A DNA stretch of 64,000 nucleotides from Opitutales bacterium UBA2995 (lineage in GTDB: Bacteria; Verrucomicrobiota; Verrucomicrobiia; Opitutales; UBA2995): NCBI GenBank assembly GCA_002346535.1, contig DDZZ01000060.1, positions 11,885-75,884 of the forward strand, given 5' to 3'. Shown here piece by piece: positions 17,170-26,110 of this stretch; the stretch's first letter is position 1; each line of letters opens with the position of its first letter. The notes below the pieces were generated by a model, which was given only the letters and a program-made list of their open reading frames with translations, did not search any database and had not been told where the DNA came from. The position numbers and the translations under genes were made by a program.

Positions 17170-17537
17170 ATGAATAATCTATCGAAATCAACTCCCGAAG
17201 ACCTACCCGGTAAAGACATGGCTTTTGGCCTCAAACAATGCCTGGGAAATACGGGCCTGTTATATTCACTACTTCAAAGTTTCTGGAAGGATTACCACGG
17301 CCTGAATAAAACACTTCTCAAATTAAACGGGCTCCCCGAAGAATAAAAATGCCTCCTTCAGTCATTTCAAGGCGCAGCAATTAATTTGGGCATGGAGGAA
17401 CTCGCGGCCATTAGGAAATTAAAACCTGCCTGAACGATACCGAAACGGTTTTAGAGGTTTTACACCGCCGTTTTAAGGAAGAACTGGCAAAAATCTGCAG
17501 GTCTATCCAGTCTCTGGACCGTCCAATCGAAACCTAA
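17170..17537 (+). pseudogene. Remnant of a histidine phosphotransfer (HPt) domain
   Basis: In the 605-base interval between mutL and the DUF255 gene. From ATG 17170 a 58-codon frame (DLPGKDMAFGLKQCLG, then LLYSLLQSFWKDYHGL) resembles the first helices of an HPt domain. It meets TAA at 17344, and the same frame then continues LLQSFQGAAINLGMEELAAI, which matches HPt helix C. After a TGA at 17431 another frame finishes with TVLEVLHRRFKEELAKI to TAA 17535. The phospho-acceptor His-x-x-Lys-Gly is changed to Gln-Ser-Phe-Gln-Gly. It is probably the tail of a lost hybrid sensor kinase. Bases 17002-17169 hold nothing recognisable beyond the promoter space for mutL. Confidence 0.72.
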
Positions 17538-17606
17538 TCCATCAGCAAGCGATTCATTCACTTGCAGTTACGGCGCTTTTTATGAAGGGTCGTAGTTTCT
17601 ATCCTT

Positions 17607-19613
17607 ATGCCCAATCATCTGATCAACGAAAAGAGCCTGTACCTCAGGCAGCATGCAAATAACCCTGTCGACTGGTACCCTTGGGGCGAAGAGGCCTTGG
17701 CTAAAGCCAAAGAAGAAGACAAGCCTCTGCTGATCAGCATCGGCTATTCGTCCTGCCATTGGTGCCATGTGATGGAGCATGAATCCTTTGAGGATGAATA
17801 CATAGCGGGTCTGATGAATGAACATTTCGTATGCATCAAAGTGGACCGGGAGGAGAGACCTGACATCGACCAGATTTACATGGAAGCCGTGCAGATGATC
17901 GCTCAGCACGGCGGTTGGCCCCTCAATGTTTTTTGCTTGCCCGATGGTCGACCTTTTTTTGGAGGCACCTATTTCCCCCCTGAAGACCGACAGAATGGAA
18001 TGGTTCCCTGGCCCCAAGCCCTGATCCGAGTCATTGATTTCTACAAAAAAAATCGGGATCAGCTCGAAGAAAATGCCAATACGATTATAAAAAACCTGCT
18101 GGCCTCCAACGCGCCGATCGGAGAATCGGTAGGGGTCATTGACAAAACCACTCTAGAACAAGCTGCAGTTGAGTTTGCCCGTCGCCACGACGATCAATTC
18201 GGTGGTTTCGGGCAAGCCCCAAAATTTCCTCCTTCGATGGCTCTAAATTTCTTGTTGCAGGCAAGGGAAAGTATTTTCGAAAGCGCAAAAAAGGAACCGG
18301 GGAAAAAGCAAGAATACGACCGCATTGATGAAGTAATAGAAACCACCCTGAAAGCCATGGCTCATGGGGGCCTGTTTGATCAGATCGGGGGCGGATTCGC
18401 TAGATATAGCGTAGACCGCTATTGGCTGATCCCCCACTTCGAAAAGATGCTTTATGATAATGGCCTTCTCCTGGACATCTATGCCAAGGCCTGGACCACG
18501 TATCGAAATCCTTTATACAAAGTGCTAGTGGAGGAAACCGTGACCTGGGCACTACGCGAGATGAAGTCCGACGGTGACGGATTCTATTCGGCCTTCGATG
18601 CAGATAGCGAAGGCGAGGAAGGTAAGTTCTACGTCTGGAAACCGGCCGAAATCAAAGAGGTGCTCGGCGAAGATAGAGGGACGGAGTTTTGCAAAGTTTA
18701 CAGTATCACCGAGGCCGGTAACTTCGAACACGGGTTTTCCAACCCGGCGCTGACCGAAGCGGATTTCAGTACGCGGGAATCATTCAAAGACGCTCGGGAG
18801 CAATTATATGAACACAGGGCAAAGCGAGTGTGGCCGGGTTTGGATAAAAAACAGCTTACCTCATGGAACAGCTTGTTGATTCGAGGATTGGCAGAAGCGG
18901 GTTTCGCTTTGGATCGCAAAGATATTTTCGACACGGCTAAAGATGCAGCGGACTTTATCTGGGAAAACCTTCGTTTCGAAAATAACCGCCTGCATTCTGT
19001 TTATTATAACGAAGCAAGTTTAAACGGCTACCTTGACGATTACGCCTACCACGCGGAAGCACTGCTTAGCATACTCGCTTATGTGGATTTTTATTATCCA
19101 GGAGAGTCGGAGACCTATCTGACCCGTTGCCAAGCCATAGCAAAAAGCTCAATCGATCACTTCAAGGACGAACAGAGTGCTGGCTATTTCTTTACATCCA
19201 ACGACCATGAAAGCCTGATCGCTCGAAAGAAAGAATGGTGGGACAATGCTACACCTTCTGGGAACGCTTCCCTGCTGAACGTTTTTTCCTGTCTCTACTG
19301 CCTGACAGCGGATCCTGTCTACCAGGAGGAATTGGCAATTCTGCGAGAAGGTTACAGTGGTCTCATCGCCAGAAATCCACATGGAGTGCCCCACGCCCTA
19401 GCTGCGATGATTGCCGACCAAAATGGCATTGAGGTAATTAAAGCAAAAGATGTGGACAACCTGGACCAACTACCGGATCTCCTGAGAAAACTACCCTGGA
19501 GGCGCAGATTCACGGTTATTTCCAATGCAGAGAATCAGCCACCCGGATACCAACGGTGCATTGGCACACTCTGCCTGCAGCCGGTTTTCGAACCCACCCA
19601 ACTCTACCAGTAG
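17607..19613 (+). CDS. DUF255 thioredoxin-domain protein (YyaL/SSP411 family)
   Basis: A 668-residue cytoplasmic protein. The N-terminus is a DUF255 thioredoxin-like domain: NEKSLYLRQHANNPVDWYPW, then Cys50-His-Trp-Cys53 in YSSCHWCHVMEHESF, and GGWPLNVFCLPDGRPFFGGT. From about residue 180 there is an (alpha/alpha)6-barrel-like half with GGGFARYSVD, WLIPHFEKMLYDN and DADSEGEEGKFYVW. The family (YyaL, human SPATA20) has no settled function. The ATG at 17607 gives the family-typical start MPN-L-NE-S. It is single, with the convergent nucleoside phosphorylase gene nine bases downstream. Confidence 0.93.
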   Translation: MPNHLINEKSLYLRQHANNPVDWYPWGEEALAKAKEEDKPLLISIGYSSCHWCHVMEHESFEDEYIAGLMNEHFVCIKVDREERPDIDQIYMEAVQMIAQHGGWPLNVFCLPDGRPFFGGTYFPPEDRQNGMVPWPQALIRVIDFYKKNRDQLEENANTIIKNLLASNAPIGESVGVIDKTTLEQAAVEFARRHDDQFGGFGQAPKFPPSMALNFLLQARESIFESAKKEPGKKQEYDRIDEVIETTLKAMAHGGLFDQIGGGFARYSVDRYWLIPHFEKMLYDNGLLLDIYAKAWTTYRNPLYKVLVEETVTWALREMKSDGDGFYSAFDADSEGEEGKFYVWKPAEIKEVLGEDRGTEFCKVYSITEAGNFEHGFSNPALTEADFSTRESFKDAREQLYEHRAKRVWPGLDKKQLTSWNSLLIRGLAEAGFALDRKDIFDTAKDAADFIWENLRFENNRLHSVYYNEASLNGYLDDYAYHAEALLSILAYVDFYYPGESETYLTRCQAIAKSSIDHFKDEQSAGYFFTSNDHESLIARKKEWWDNATPSGNASLLNVFSCLYCLTADPVYQEELAILREGYSGLIARNPHGVPHALAAMIADQNGIEVIKAKDVDNLDQLPDLLRKLPWRRRFTVISNAENQPPGYQRCIGTLCLQPVFEPTQLYQ

Positions 19614-19622
19614 GTAGCTTCC

Positions 19623-20582
19623 CTAATTTGGCTCTGAACCGATAATTTCGGAAGACTCAGAATGCGGATCGGTGTAGGAACCGGTAAATACTTCGCCTGT
19701 GCTGACGGGTTCAGGATCCATGGCTTCATCCGGGATTCTGGCTAAAGTTTCTAACACAATGGGGATCGCCTGTGCAGCAATGCGTTGCACACTTTCCTGC
19801 ATATCCTTGAAACTGAAAGGACGAACCCCCACCGCTGGGTTGGCGATCGAACAAATTGTGGCCCAGCGAATGCCAAGCTGCCGGGCATATTCCGTACATG
19901 TCCCAACATTAAGGCTGGTGATCTCGCCACCGAGAATTCGCATGGCGCGAATCTCCGCCGCAGTTTCAAACCGCCCAGGATTATTTTGGAAAAATACACC
20001 ATGCTCCCAAAGGCGCCCCGAATATCCGTCCTGCGCTTTCCGTGCCTCGTCAATTAGCAGCCTGCGCAGCGAAGGACTGAACGGATGGGCAAAATTAGCA
20101 AACACACCCGGTCTTTCAATTCCGGTGTATTCGAGAATATTTTGAGGCCTCTGGTTTTCCATGATCATGAAATCGTCGATAATTACCAAATCGTCATAAT
20201 CCCAATCGGTCCGAATGGCGCCCGAGCTTGCCCCGCCAACGGCGTGGGTAACACCTGCCTTATGCAGGGAATACCAGGTTCGTGCATGAACATTACCATC
20301 GTTTTCCCCTGGCACTTCGGTCTCATAGCCATACATACGCACGTAATAAAAAGGGACCTCCTTGTAACGCATTTTGTATAGTTTTGGCCCCATGCCCACC
20401 GGGGTTTCGATTTGAATATACCCCTCCTCTTCAACCAACCCTTCTCCAAACTTTTCCGGAGCACCAAAGGAAGTTCCGCCTACTACGGCTATAAAAATCG
20501 ATTCATCGTCTGCTAGCGTGATTGTCAAATCACCCACAAATAAAAAAAGTACACCCAAAAAAAGAATAGATCGTCTGTTCAT
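19623..20582 (-). CDS. Exported nucleoside phosphorylase-like protein (PNP/MTAP family)
   Basis: 319 residues from ATG 20582, which opens a signal peptide (MNRRSILFLGVLFLFVGDLTITLADD). The frame stays open upstream into argH, but that part is antisense-like. The mature part resembles the PNP/UDP superfamily, MTAP branch: IAVVGGTSFGAPEKF, HARTWYSLHKAGVTHAVGGA, DYDDLVIIDDFM, NNPGRFETAAEIRAM and SLNVGTCTEYARQLGI. These would bind phosphate, base and ribose in phosphorolysis of purine nucleosides or methylthioadenosine. The C-terminal 40 residues are an acidic Ser/Thr-rich tail. A signal peptide is unusual for this family and suggests periplasmic nucleoside salvage. Confidence 0.82.
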   Translation of the reverse strand: MNRRSILFLGVLFLFVGDLTITLADDESIFIAVVGGTSFGAPEKFGEGLVEEEGYIQIETPVGMGPKLYKMRYKEVPFYYVRMYGYETEVPGENDGNVHARTWYSLHKAGVTHAVGGASSGAIRTDWDYDDLVIIDDFMIMENQRPQNILEYTGIERPGVFANFAHPFSPSLRRLLIDEARKAQDGYSGRLWEHGVFFQNNPGRFETAAEIRAMRILGGEITSLNVGTCTEYARQLGIRWATICSIANPAVGVRPFSFKDMQESVQRIAAQAIPIVLETLARIPDEAMDPEPVSTGEVFTGSYTDPHSESSEIIGSEPN

Positions 20583-20679
20583 CGGATAGGAAAAATTCAG
20601 CATCCACTTAACCCCAATTCTTACCCAATGACGAGTAATTACTTCGGGATTCGCGCAAAAGTTTAAGCTGTGATGAAAT

Positions 20680-22083
20680 TTATTCCAACCGCGTCTTCCA
20701 ACCTTTGATTTGGGCAGCAACCTGAACCGGACCAGGCATGCCAACTTGATCCCGCGAGGCCATGGCTCTACCAAGGTCGAAACATTCCACCCAATCAGCC
20801 TCAAACACGGAATGAATTTCCTGAACTGCATCTAATGGTAGTTCGTTGAGAGACACGCTTTCTGATTCCGCTAATGCCACGAGTGCCCCAATTGCATGGT
20901 GTGCCTCTCGAAAAGGGACGCCCCTTTGCGCCAGGTAATCAACTACATCCGTGGCAAGTAAATTAGGATCGGATACGGCCGTCGCGCATTTATCCACTTC
21001 CATTTTCAATCCGGTTACGACCCCTTCCACCACTTGCAAGCTTAAAAGCGTTTGGAGGAAAGCATCGAAAACAGGTGGTTTATCTTCCTGAAGATCCCGG
21101 TTATAGGTCAATGGCAACCCTTTGACCATCGTGAGCAACGATTGCAGATCTCCAATCAATCGACCGGCTTTACCACGAACTAATTCCAAAGCATCCGGAT
21201 TCTTTTTTTGAGGCATCAAGGATGAGCCCGTGCAAAAATTTTGTGGCAGTTCGGCAAATCCGAATTCCGAGCTACACCAAAGAATGAGATCCTCCGCCAA
21301 CCGCGAAAGGTGCAAGCCGATGAGAGAACAGCTATAGGTAAAGTCTAAATGCGCATCCCGATCACTTACAGCATCCATACTGTTCCGTGTCACCCGTGCA
21401 TTCCCCGCGGCATCGACAAATCCCAGTGCTTTTGCGGTAAATTCCCGATCAATTGGAAGCGTGCTTCCCGCAATTGCACCGGAACCCAAAGGACACCAAT
21501 TGGCGGAATCATAGACAAATGCAATCCGATCAAGATCCCGGCCGAACATTTCAACGTAGGCCAGAAGGTGATGTGCCACACTGACCGGTTGGGCTCTTTG
21601 CAAATGGGTGTAACCTGGGATATAAATACTCTGGTTCTTTTCGGCCTGTTCTAATAAAGCGGAGATAATCGCTTTTAGACCTGCTTCGATTTCCAGACAG
21701 GCCGATTTGAAAAATAACCGCATATCCGTGGCAATCTGGTCATTCCGGGAACGGGCAGTGTGCAGCTTGGCGGCCTCCGGAACCCGTTCCGTGAGAGCCT
21801 TTTCGATGTTCATATGCACATCTTCCAAGGCCTCGTCCCAAGAGAATTTTCCGGACTCAACCTCTGATTTGATCTGGTGAAGGCCACCATGGATGGCCGC
21901 TTTCTCTTCCTCCGACAAAAGCCCGACCTCAGCCAGCATAGCGGAATGGGCCTCGCTGCATTGTAGGTCAAACGAAGCAAGCCGCTGATCAAAAGATACG
22001 GATTCGCTAAAGCGCAGCATGAGCTCGGCCGGATTTTCAGAAAAACGGCCTCCCCACGTCGCCTGTTTGGAAGAGTCACTCAC
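20680..22083 (-). CDS. argH: Argininosuccinate lyase
   Basis: A 467-residue lyase that splits argininosuccinate into arginine and fumarate. Signature GSSLMPQKKNPDALELVRGK carries the mobile catalytic-serine loop. Also visible are TARSRNDQIATD and GYTHLQRAQPVSVAHHLL with the conserved His. The start is GTG at 22083 (MSDSSKQATWGGRF), the normal N-terminus for the family. It is divergent from folE across 221 bases in which I see only AT-rich promoter-like sequence and no strong element. The next minus-strand gene begins about 98 bases downstream. Confidence 0.96.
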   Translation of the reverse strand: MSDSSKQATWGGRFSENPAELMLRFSESVSFDQRLASFDLQCSEAHSAMLAEVGLLSEEEKAAIHGGLHQIKSEVESGKFSWDEALEDVHMNIEKALTERVPEAAKLHTARSRNDQIATDMRLFFKSACLEIEAGLKAIISALLEQAEKNQSIYIPGYTHLQRAQPVSVAHHLLAYVEMFGRDLDRIAFVYDSANWCPLGSGAIAGSTLPIDREFTAKALGFVDAAGNARVTRNSMDAVSDRDAHLDFTYSCSLIGLHLSRLAEDLILWCSSEFGFAELPQNFCTGSSLMPQKKNPDALELVRGKAGRLIGDLQSLLTMVKGLPLTYNRDLQEDKPPVFDAFLQTLLSLQVVEGVVTGLKMEVDKCATAVSDPNLLATDVVDYLAQRGVPFREAHHAIGALVALAESESVSLNELPLDAVQEIHSVFEADWVECFDLGRAMASRDQVGMPGPVQVAAQIKGWKTRLE

Positions 22084-22304
22084 AATAATGGCCCATCAAA
22101 AAAACAATAAGCCCCTGAAACACAACGCCTAATATTTACCCTACCCCAGGACCTCTTTCCAGAACCTAGCATACAAACCATATAAATAGAGTCCGGTCAG
22201 CAGGGCTATTATATATTGCAGTGGCCATAGCGCCTCTTGTTAGCTTGTATCATCGGGAACAGGGAAGTCCGGAAATCAAAAATTAATTTAACCACTAAAT
22301 CATT

Positions 22305-22877
22305 TTGAAAATAGACGAACCCAGAATTGCAAAGGCAGTCAGAGAAATATTAGAGGCTATCGGTGAAGACCCAAATCGAGACGGCTTAATCGAAACACCT
22401 CAAAGAGTCGCCAGGCTCTATTCGGAAATCTGCAGCGGCTTAACCGAAGACCCCAAGGAGCACATCGACAAGTCCTTCGCGGTCGATCACGACGAAATCA
22501 TCATAGTTCGCGACGTCCCCTTCTATTCGATCTGCGAACACCATCTCCTACCCTTTTTTGGAAAGGCGCACGTGGGTTACTTGCCTCAACCGGGTAGCAA
22601 AATAACCGGACTTTCCAAACTGGCAAGGTTGGTCGATGGATATTCGCGGAGGCCTCAGGTCCAGGAGCGCCTGACAATGCAAGTAGCCAGCGCGATTCAA
22701 ACGCGGCTAGATTCGCTTGGAGCGATTGTAGTCTTGGAAGCAGAACACCTCTGTATGTCCATGCGTGGCATCAAAAAACCTGGAACGACCACACTGACTT
22801 CCTCCGTCTGCGGTATTTTTCGCGAGGATGCTTCCTCCAGGGCTGAAGCTATGGATTTAATCTTCAGAAAATCCTAG
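22305..22877 (+). CDS. folE: GTP cyclohydrolase I
   Basis: A 190-residue FolE, the first enzyme of tetrahydrofolate biosynthesis, making dihydroneopterin triphosphate from GTP. Zinc ligands are Cys77 and His80 (SICEHHLLPFFGKAHVGYLP) and Cys150 (EAEHLCMSMRGIKKPG). The GLSKLARLVDGYSRRPQVQE block is standard. The start appears to be TTG at 22305; no ATG lies in frame upstream before a stop and there is no clear Shine-Dalgarno, so the start is the least certain part. Confidence 0.95.
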   Translation: MKIDEPRIAKAVREILEAIGEDPNRDGLIETPQRVARLYSEICSGLTEDPKEHIDKSFAVDHDEIIIVRDVPFYSICEHHLLPFFGKAHVGYLPQPGSKITGLSKLARLVDGYSRRPQVQERLTMQVASAIQTRLDSLGAIVVLEAEHLCMSMRGIKKPGTTTLTSSVCGIFREDASSRAEAMDLIFRKS

Positions 22878-22885
22878 CCTTTTTA

Positions 22886-23578
22886 TTAGCTACCTAAGAA
22901 GTGCCAGAGGAGGCTCTTCCGGATCGTCGGCGGCTTCGAAAATCCAATAAACATTTCGTCCCAGGATTGTTGGCCGAAAAAGACACGTTTGGCGTAGTCC
23001 GGATTTGCCGGGTTGGCAGCCGAATTGTCGAAGGACCCTGTCACCAAAAGCCAGCTTCCAGCGGGAACCCGAATAGGTTCTTCGGGGTAATAGAACAACT
23101 GCCATTGGTTTTTCAGCGCCTTCGCTAAACTGGTCATACACGACTCCTTGATAGAACGTTTCCCAGAAAAAAGTATCGATGGCAACGGTCTCGGCCGTCC
23201 GGTTTATCCCGTAAGAGAGAGCTGCTTGATTAAGGTCCCGCAAATAAGGCAGACCTCCCAATCACAACCGGCTGACATCATTTCGCAAATCTTTCTTCGA
23301 TTCGTCTGCCTAGGAATTCATACCCCAGAATTCCACCCTCTTGGGCCCGTAATCTCTGTGGAGCTTTCTGAACGTAGCAACACTCTTGCGGGCAATGGGC
23401 AACCGATCCCGGTGAAGAATAATACCACAGCTTTACTTTTTGCCCGGTAAAGCTCGTGGTCCTTATCGTGCATGTCGAATAGGTTAAAATTGGGCACTTC
23501 TCTACCAATCAGCGAGCCTGCAAAAAACAAAGCCGGAACGACTGTGGTAATAAAAAGAGTTTTGATCGATAACTTCAA
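22886..23578 (-). pseudogene. Decayed exported redoxin protein with PHM-like C-terminus
   Basis: Three minus-strand frames join into one broken protein. The first (from 23578) has a signal peptide and a thioredoxin-like start: VVLFFTGIGCPLPAR. A shifted frame (about 23410-23278) continues with QKAPQRLRAQEGGILGYEFLG. A third (from 23261) gives LPYLRDLNQAALSYGINRTA and VAIDTFFWETFYQGVVYDQF. A last frame (to 22886) gives WQLFYYPEEPIRVPAGSWLL, FDNSAANPANPD and VFFGQQSWDEMFIGF. These pieces match the ends of secreted redoxin proteins carrying a copper type II monooxygenase-like C-terminus, seen in Planctomycetes and Verrucomicrobia. The middle is missing. At least three frameshifts make it non-functional. 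It follows the DUF4159 gene by 10 bases. Confidence 0.8.
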
Positions 23579-23588
23579 AATTTAATAT

Positions 23589-24602
23589 TTATTGGCTAAA
23601 AACGTAAACAAAAAGGTTTACGCCCAAGCGGGTGTAAAATGTATGCGCGTAATCACTGATTTCCTGGCTGTGGTAATACCGGAAAACCCTCCAATCTCCT
23701 GAAGGCTCTTCAACCCAGGCCGGCATACCAGGGGTCTCACAATAAATGACATCTGTGCGGCCATCTTCGCGGGTCGTTTCGTAGCTTTCACCACCGTAGG
23801 CTGCCTCTCTCAGCCGTTCGGAAAGGCCTTCAACGCCTTCACGCACCCGAAATCCGATTCGCGTGGTCCACTGGCCAAACTCGGACTTCCCCCATCCCAT
23901 TGCCATGATGGGCATTACCATCACCGCTATGCGTTCCTTGTGTTTGAGCACCATGGCTGAGTAAGTGCCCTGAGGCCATTTTTCATTGATGATGAATTCA
24001 CGTATCGAATGCGGCAGCGGGGTCGCGTCCGGCAAACCGGCATAAAAGGATTTGAAAAAGACGTCATTGCGCGGCAGTGGCTCAAAGAGCTGGTCCGGAT
24101 ATACTTGCCTAAATGCTTCCTCCACTTCTGGTGATACTTCCCAATCCGCAAAACTGTGCATTTGCCCATACCGTACATTGCCTCGCAAAAACAAAGCATT
24201 GATTCCCGCATCGATGAATATGAATCCTCCTCGTTCGATGAAGGACTTCAGGTTTTTAACTTCACCTGCACTGAGCGTCCAGTCATGGCGATCGGCAAAA
24301 TTGATGTATATAATCGGATGTTTAAAAATGACCTCATCCTCAAGTGATTCTATATAGATGGGAAAGGGATCGACATTGAGGGTCGTGCGTTCTCGGACCT
24401 CAGCCAATAAACTCGGCAAGGAGTCGGCATATTGACGTTGCATCGGATCGCCCTGAATCAATTGCACCACCTTCAGGTAGGGAACTTCCTTGGGAGGGAG
24501 GGCAGGCTTGGTGGCACTCTCCTCAATCTCAACTATAGCCACGAGAGCCTGAGCCCAAAACAGACTAAAAATAGGTATCAGAAATGTGACTGCAGCTTTC
24601 AC
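23589..24602 (-). CDS. DUF4159 protein, exported
   Basis: A 337-residue protein with an N-terminal signal segment (residues 1-22, MKAAVTFLIPIFSLFWAQAL). The mature region has the DUF4159 layout, a class I glutamine-amidotransferase-like fold: HPIIYINFADRHDWTLSAGE, then LKSFIERGGFIFIDAG, and a C-terminal GMPAWVEEPSGDW with YTRLGVNLFVYVFSQ. DUF4159 proteins occur with MoxR/DUF58/VWA genes, mostly without known activity. The start is GTG at 24602, overlapping the HEAT gene stop as GTGA, so it is the seventh member of that operon. Confidence 0.87.
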   Translation of the reverse strand: MKAAVTFLIPIFSLFWAQALVAIVEIEESATKPALPPKEVPYLKVVQLIQGDPMQRQYADSLPSLLAEVRERTTLNVDPFPIYIESLEDEVIFKHPIIYINFADRHDWTLSAGEVKNLKSFIERGGFIFIDAGINALFLRGNVRYGQMHSFADWEVSPEVEEAFRQVYPDQLFEPLPRNDVFFKSFYAGLPDATPLPHSIREFIINEKWPQGTYSAMVLKHKERIAVMVMPIMAMGWGKSEFGQWTTRIGFRVREGVEGLSERLREAAYGGESYETTREDGRTDVIYCETPGMPAWVEEPSGDWRVFRYYHSQEISDYAHTFYTRLGVNLFVYVFSQ

Positions 24603-26110
24603 AGTTGTACGCCCAGGCGTTTCAGCATTTGGTCCTTAATGTATAGAGAGAGGGGCTGTTTCGGGTTTTCTTCTACACGACCTTTCAAATAATTCAACTC
24701 TTCAGGGTCATGCAGACCGATCAAATGCGAAACAGCCCGCCGTTGAATCAGCCAATCGGAATCGTCCAAGGAAAGGTGCAAAATTTCACGTACGTCTGAA
24801 TAAGCCCGGCGAACCAGTTCATCTAGAGCCAGCATCCGCAGCCTGGACTGTTCATCGATCAGGAAGTCCAGTAACAAAGGCTGTGCACCGTCATCCGAAA
24901 AGTAGCGGGTCAGAGCCAGGGCTGTTTCGCGGACTTTTTCATCCCTAGCATAAGATAGCCCTTCTATTAGTTGAGGGGGAACTTTGTCTCTTTGCGCACG
25001 CAAGAAATTCATGACATGCATGCGAACGCGATCGGATTTGTCGTTAGCCAAAGTCTCAATTTGACGCTGATCGCGTTTCAAATCCGCATAGGAAAGGAAT
25101 ATACGCAGTGCTTCCAACCGATACGCGGGGTTATCAGATTCCATCAACCGCTCAACAAGTGGCTGTGCTGATTCACCAAGAATGGAAAGGGACTGAATAA
25201 AAGTAATGCCTTGTTCTTCATTAAATTTTCGGACCAATACCTGGTCCGTCAGTCTTCGAGCTACCCGAAGTGTTGGAGCAATTCGGAAAAGGGACAAAGA
25301 AGCCTCATTGACCACTTCCGGATCGGAATCCTCTTGCAGCCGTTCCAGCCATTCGATTGCCTCGGAGGTAAGCTGGTTACCAAGCATGTTTGTAAAAAGC
25401 AGGCGAATGCTCTGCAGGGAATCCTCAGAAAACCGGTCCGCTTGCTTCATGATGGTAGTAAATCTGGTGATACGAATCGCAAGCCTCAGAGCTTCGAGGC
25501 GAACCATGTCATCTTCATCCTCGAGAAGGGAAATCAAGATGGGTTCAGGTAGTTGAACTCTCAGAAAGAAATAATAGCTGAGCATGTTTCTACGAACCAC
25601 TACGTCGTCATCCAAAAATGCATTAATAACCCGTTGGCGCACCTGCAATGGCAGGGAGGGCCGTATCGGTATGAGTTGGCTACCGCGACTATAGGTGTTC
25701 CAAATATTGACCAACATAGCCAAGCTCGAGGAAACCATCCGACGAATTTCGGCATCTTCATCATTCAGGAGCAATAAGATTTTCTCCACGGCGTGTGGCG
25801 GCATGGCGGCCTGGATCTCGATGAGTGAAACCAGGGCGGCACGGCGAACCCGAACATGGTTGTCGGACAAGCCCCGAATTACTCCATTCAGTGCGAGCGA
25901 ATCCTTATATTTCCCCAGAAGCATGATGGATCCCACCCGAGTATCGACATTTCCAGATCCAAGGTCCTGAAGGGCCTTGGTAATTGTTTCCTCGTGGGTG
26001 AGCTGAGCCCCGTTTTCCTCAGAAGCCTCCGTCTGGAAGAATACTGTCCCGCCGCTTGTCCACAAGGAAAGCAAGACGACAAAAAAGTAGACTGTAGTTT
26101 TGGTTCTCAT
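24599..26110 (-). CDS. Exported HEAT-repeat protein
   Basis: About 503 residues from ATG 26110, which overlaps the upstream VWA gene stop (ATGA) and opens a signal peptide (MRTKTTVYFFVVLLSLWTSG). The longer frame to 26194 is not needed. The mature protein is a chain of about ten HEAT-type helical pairs. Examples are DNHVRVRRAALVSLIEIQAA, LNDEDAEIRRMVSSSLAML, LEDEDDMVRLEALRLAIRI and YARDEKVRETALALTRYF. Such solenoids usually bind proteins. The role is presumably as a periplasmic scaffold for the operon's other products; this is inference from context. Confidence 0.85.
   Translation of the reverse strand: MRTKTTVYFFVVLLSLWTSGGTVFFQTEASEENGAQLTHEETITKALQDLGSGNVDTRVGSIMLLGKYKDSLALNGVIRGLSDNHVRVRRAALVSLIEIQAAMPPHAVEKILLLLNDEDAEIRRMVSSSLAMLVNIWNTYSRGSQLIPIRPSLPLQVRQRVINAFLDDDVVVRRNMLSYYFFLRVQLPEPILISLLEDEDDMVRLEALRLAIRITRFTTIMKQADRFSEDSLQSIRLLFTNMLGNQLTSEAIEWLERLQEDSDPEVVNEASLSLFRIAPTLRVARRLTDQVLVRKFNEEQGITFIQSLSILGESAQPLVERLMESDNPAYRLEALRIFLSYADLKRDQRQIETLANDKSDRVRMHVMNFLRAQRDKVPPQLIEGLSYARDEKVRETALALTRYFSDDGAQPLLLDFLIDEQSRLRMLALDELVRRAYSDVREILHLSLDDSDWLIQRRAVSHLIGLHDPEELNYLKGRVEENPKQPLSLYIKDQMLKRLGVQL

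Noticed and set aside
19699..20145. Plus-strand 148-codon frame opposite the nucleoside phosphorylase
   Set aside because: Antisense shadow with no motif, while the minus strand has a coherent protein family match.
20583..20831. N-terminal extension of the nucleoside phosphorylase frame into argH
   Set aside because: The extra residues look like out-of-frame argH sequence and precede a clear signal peptide start.
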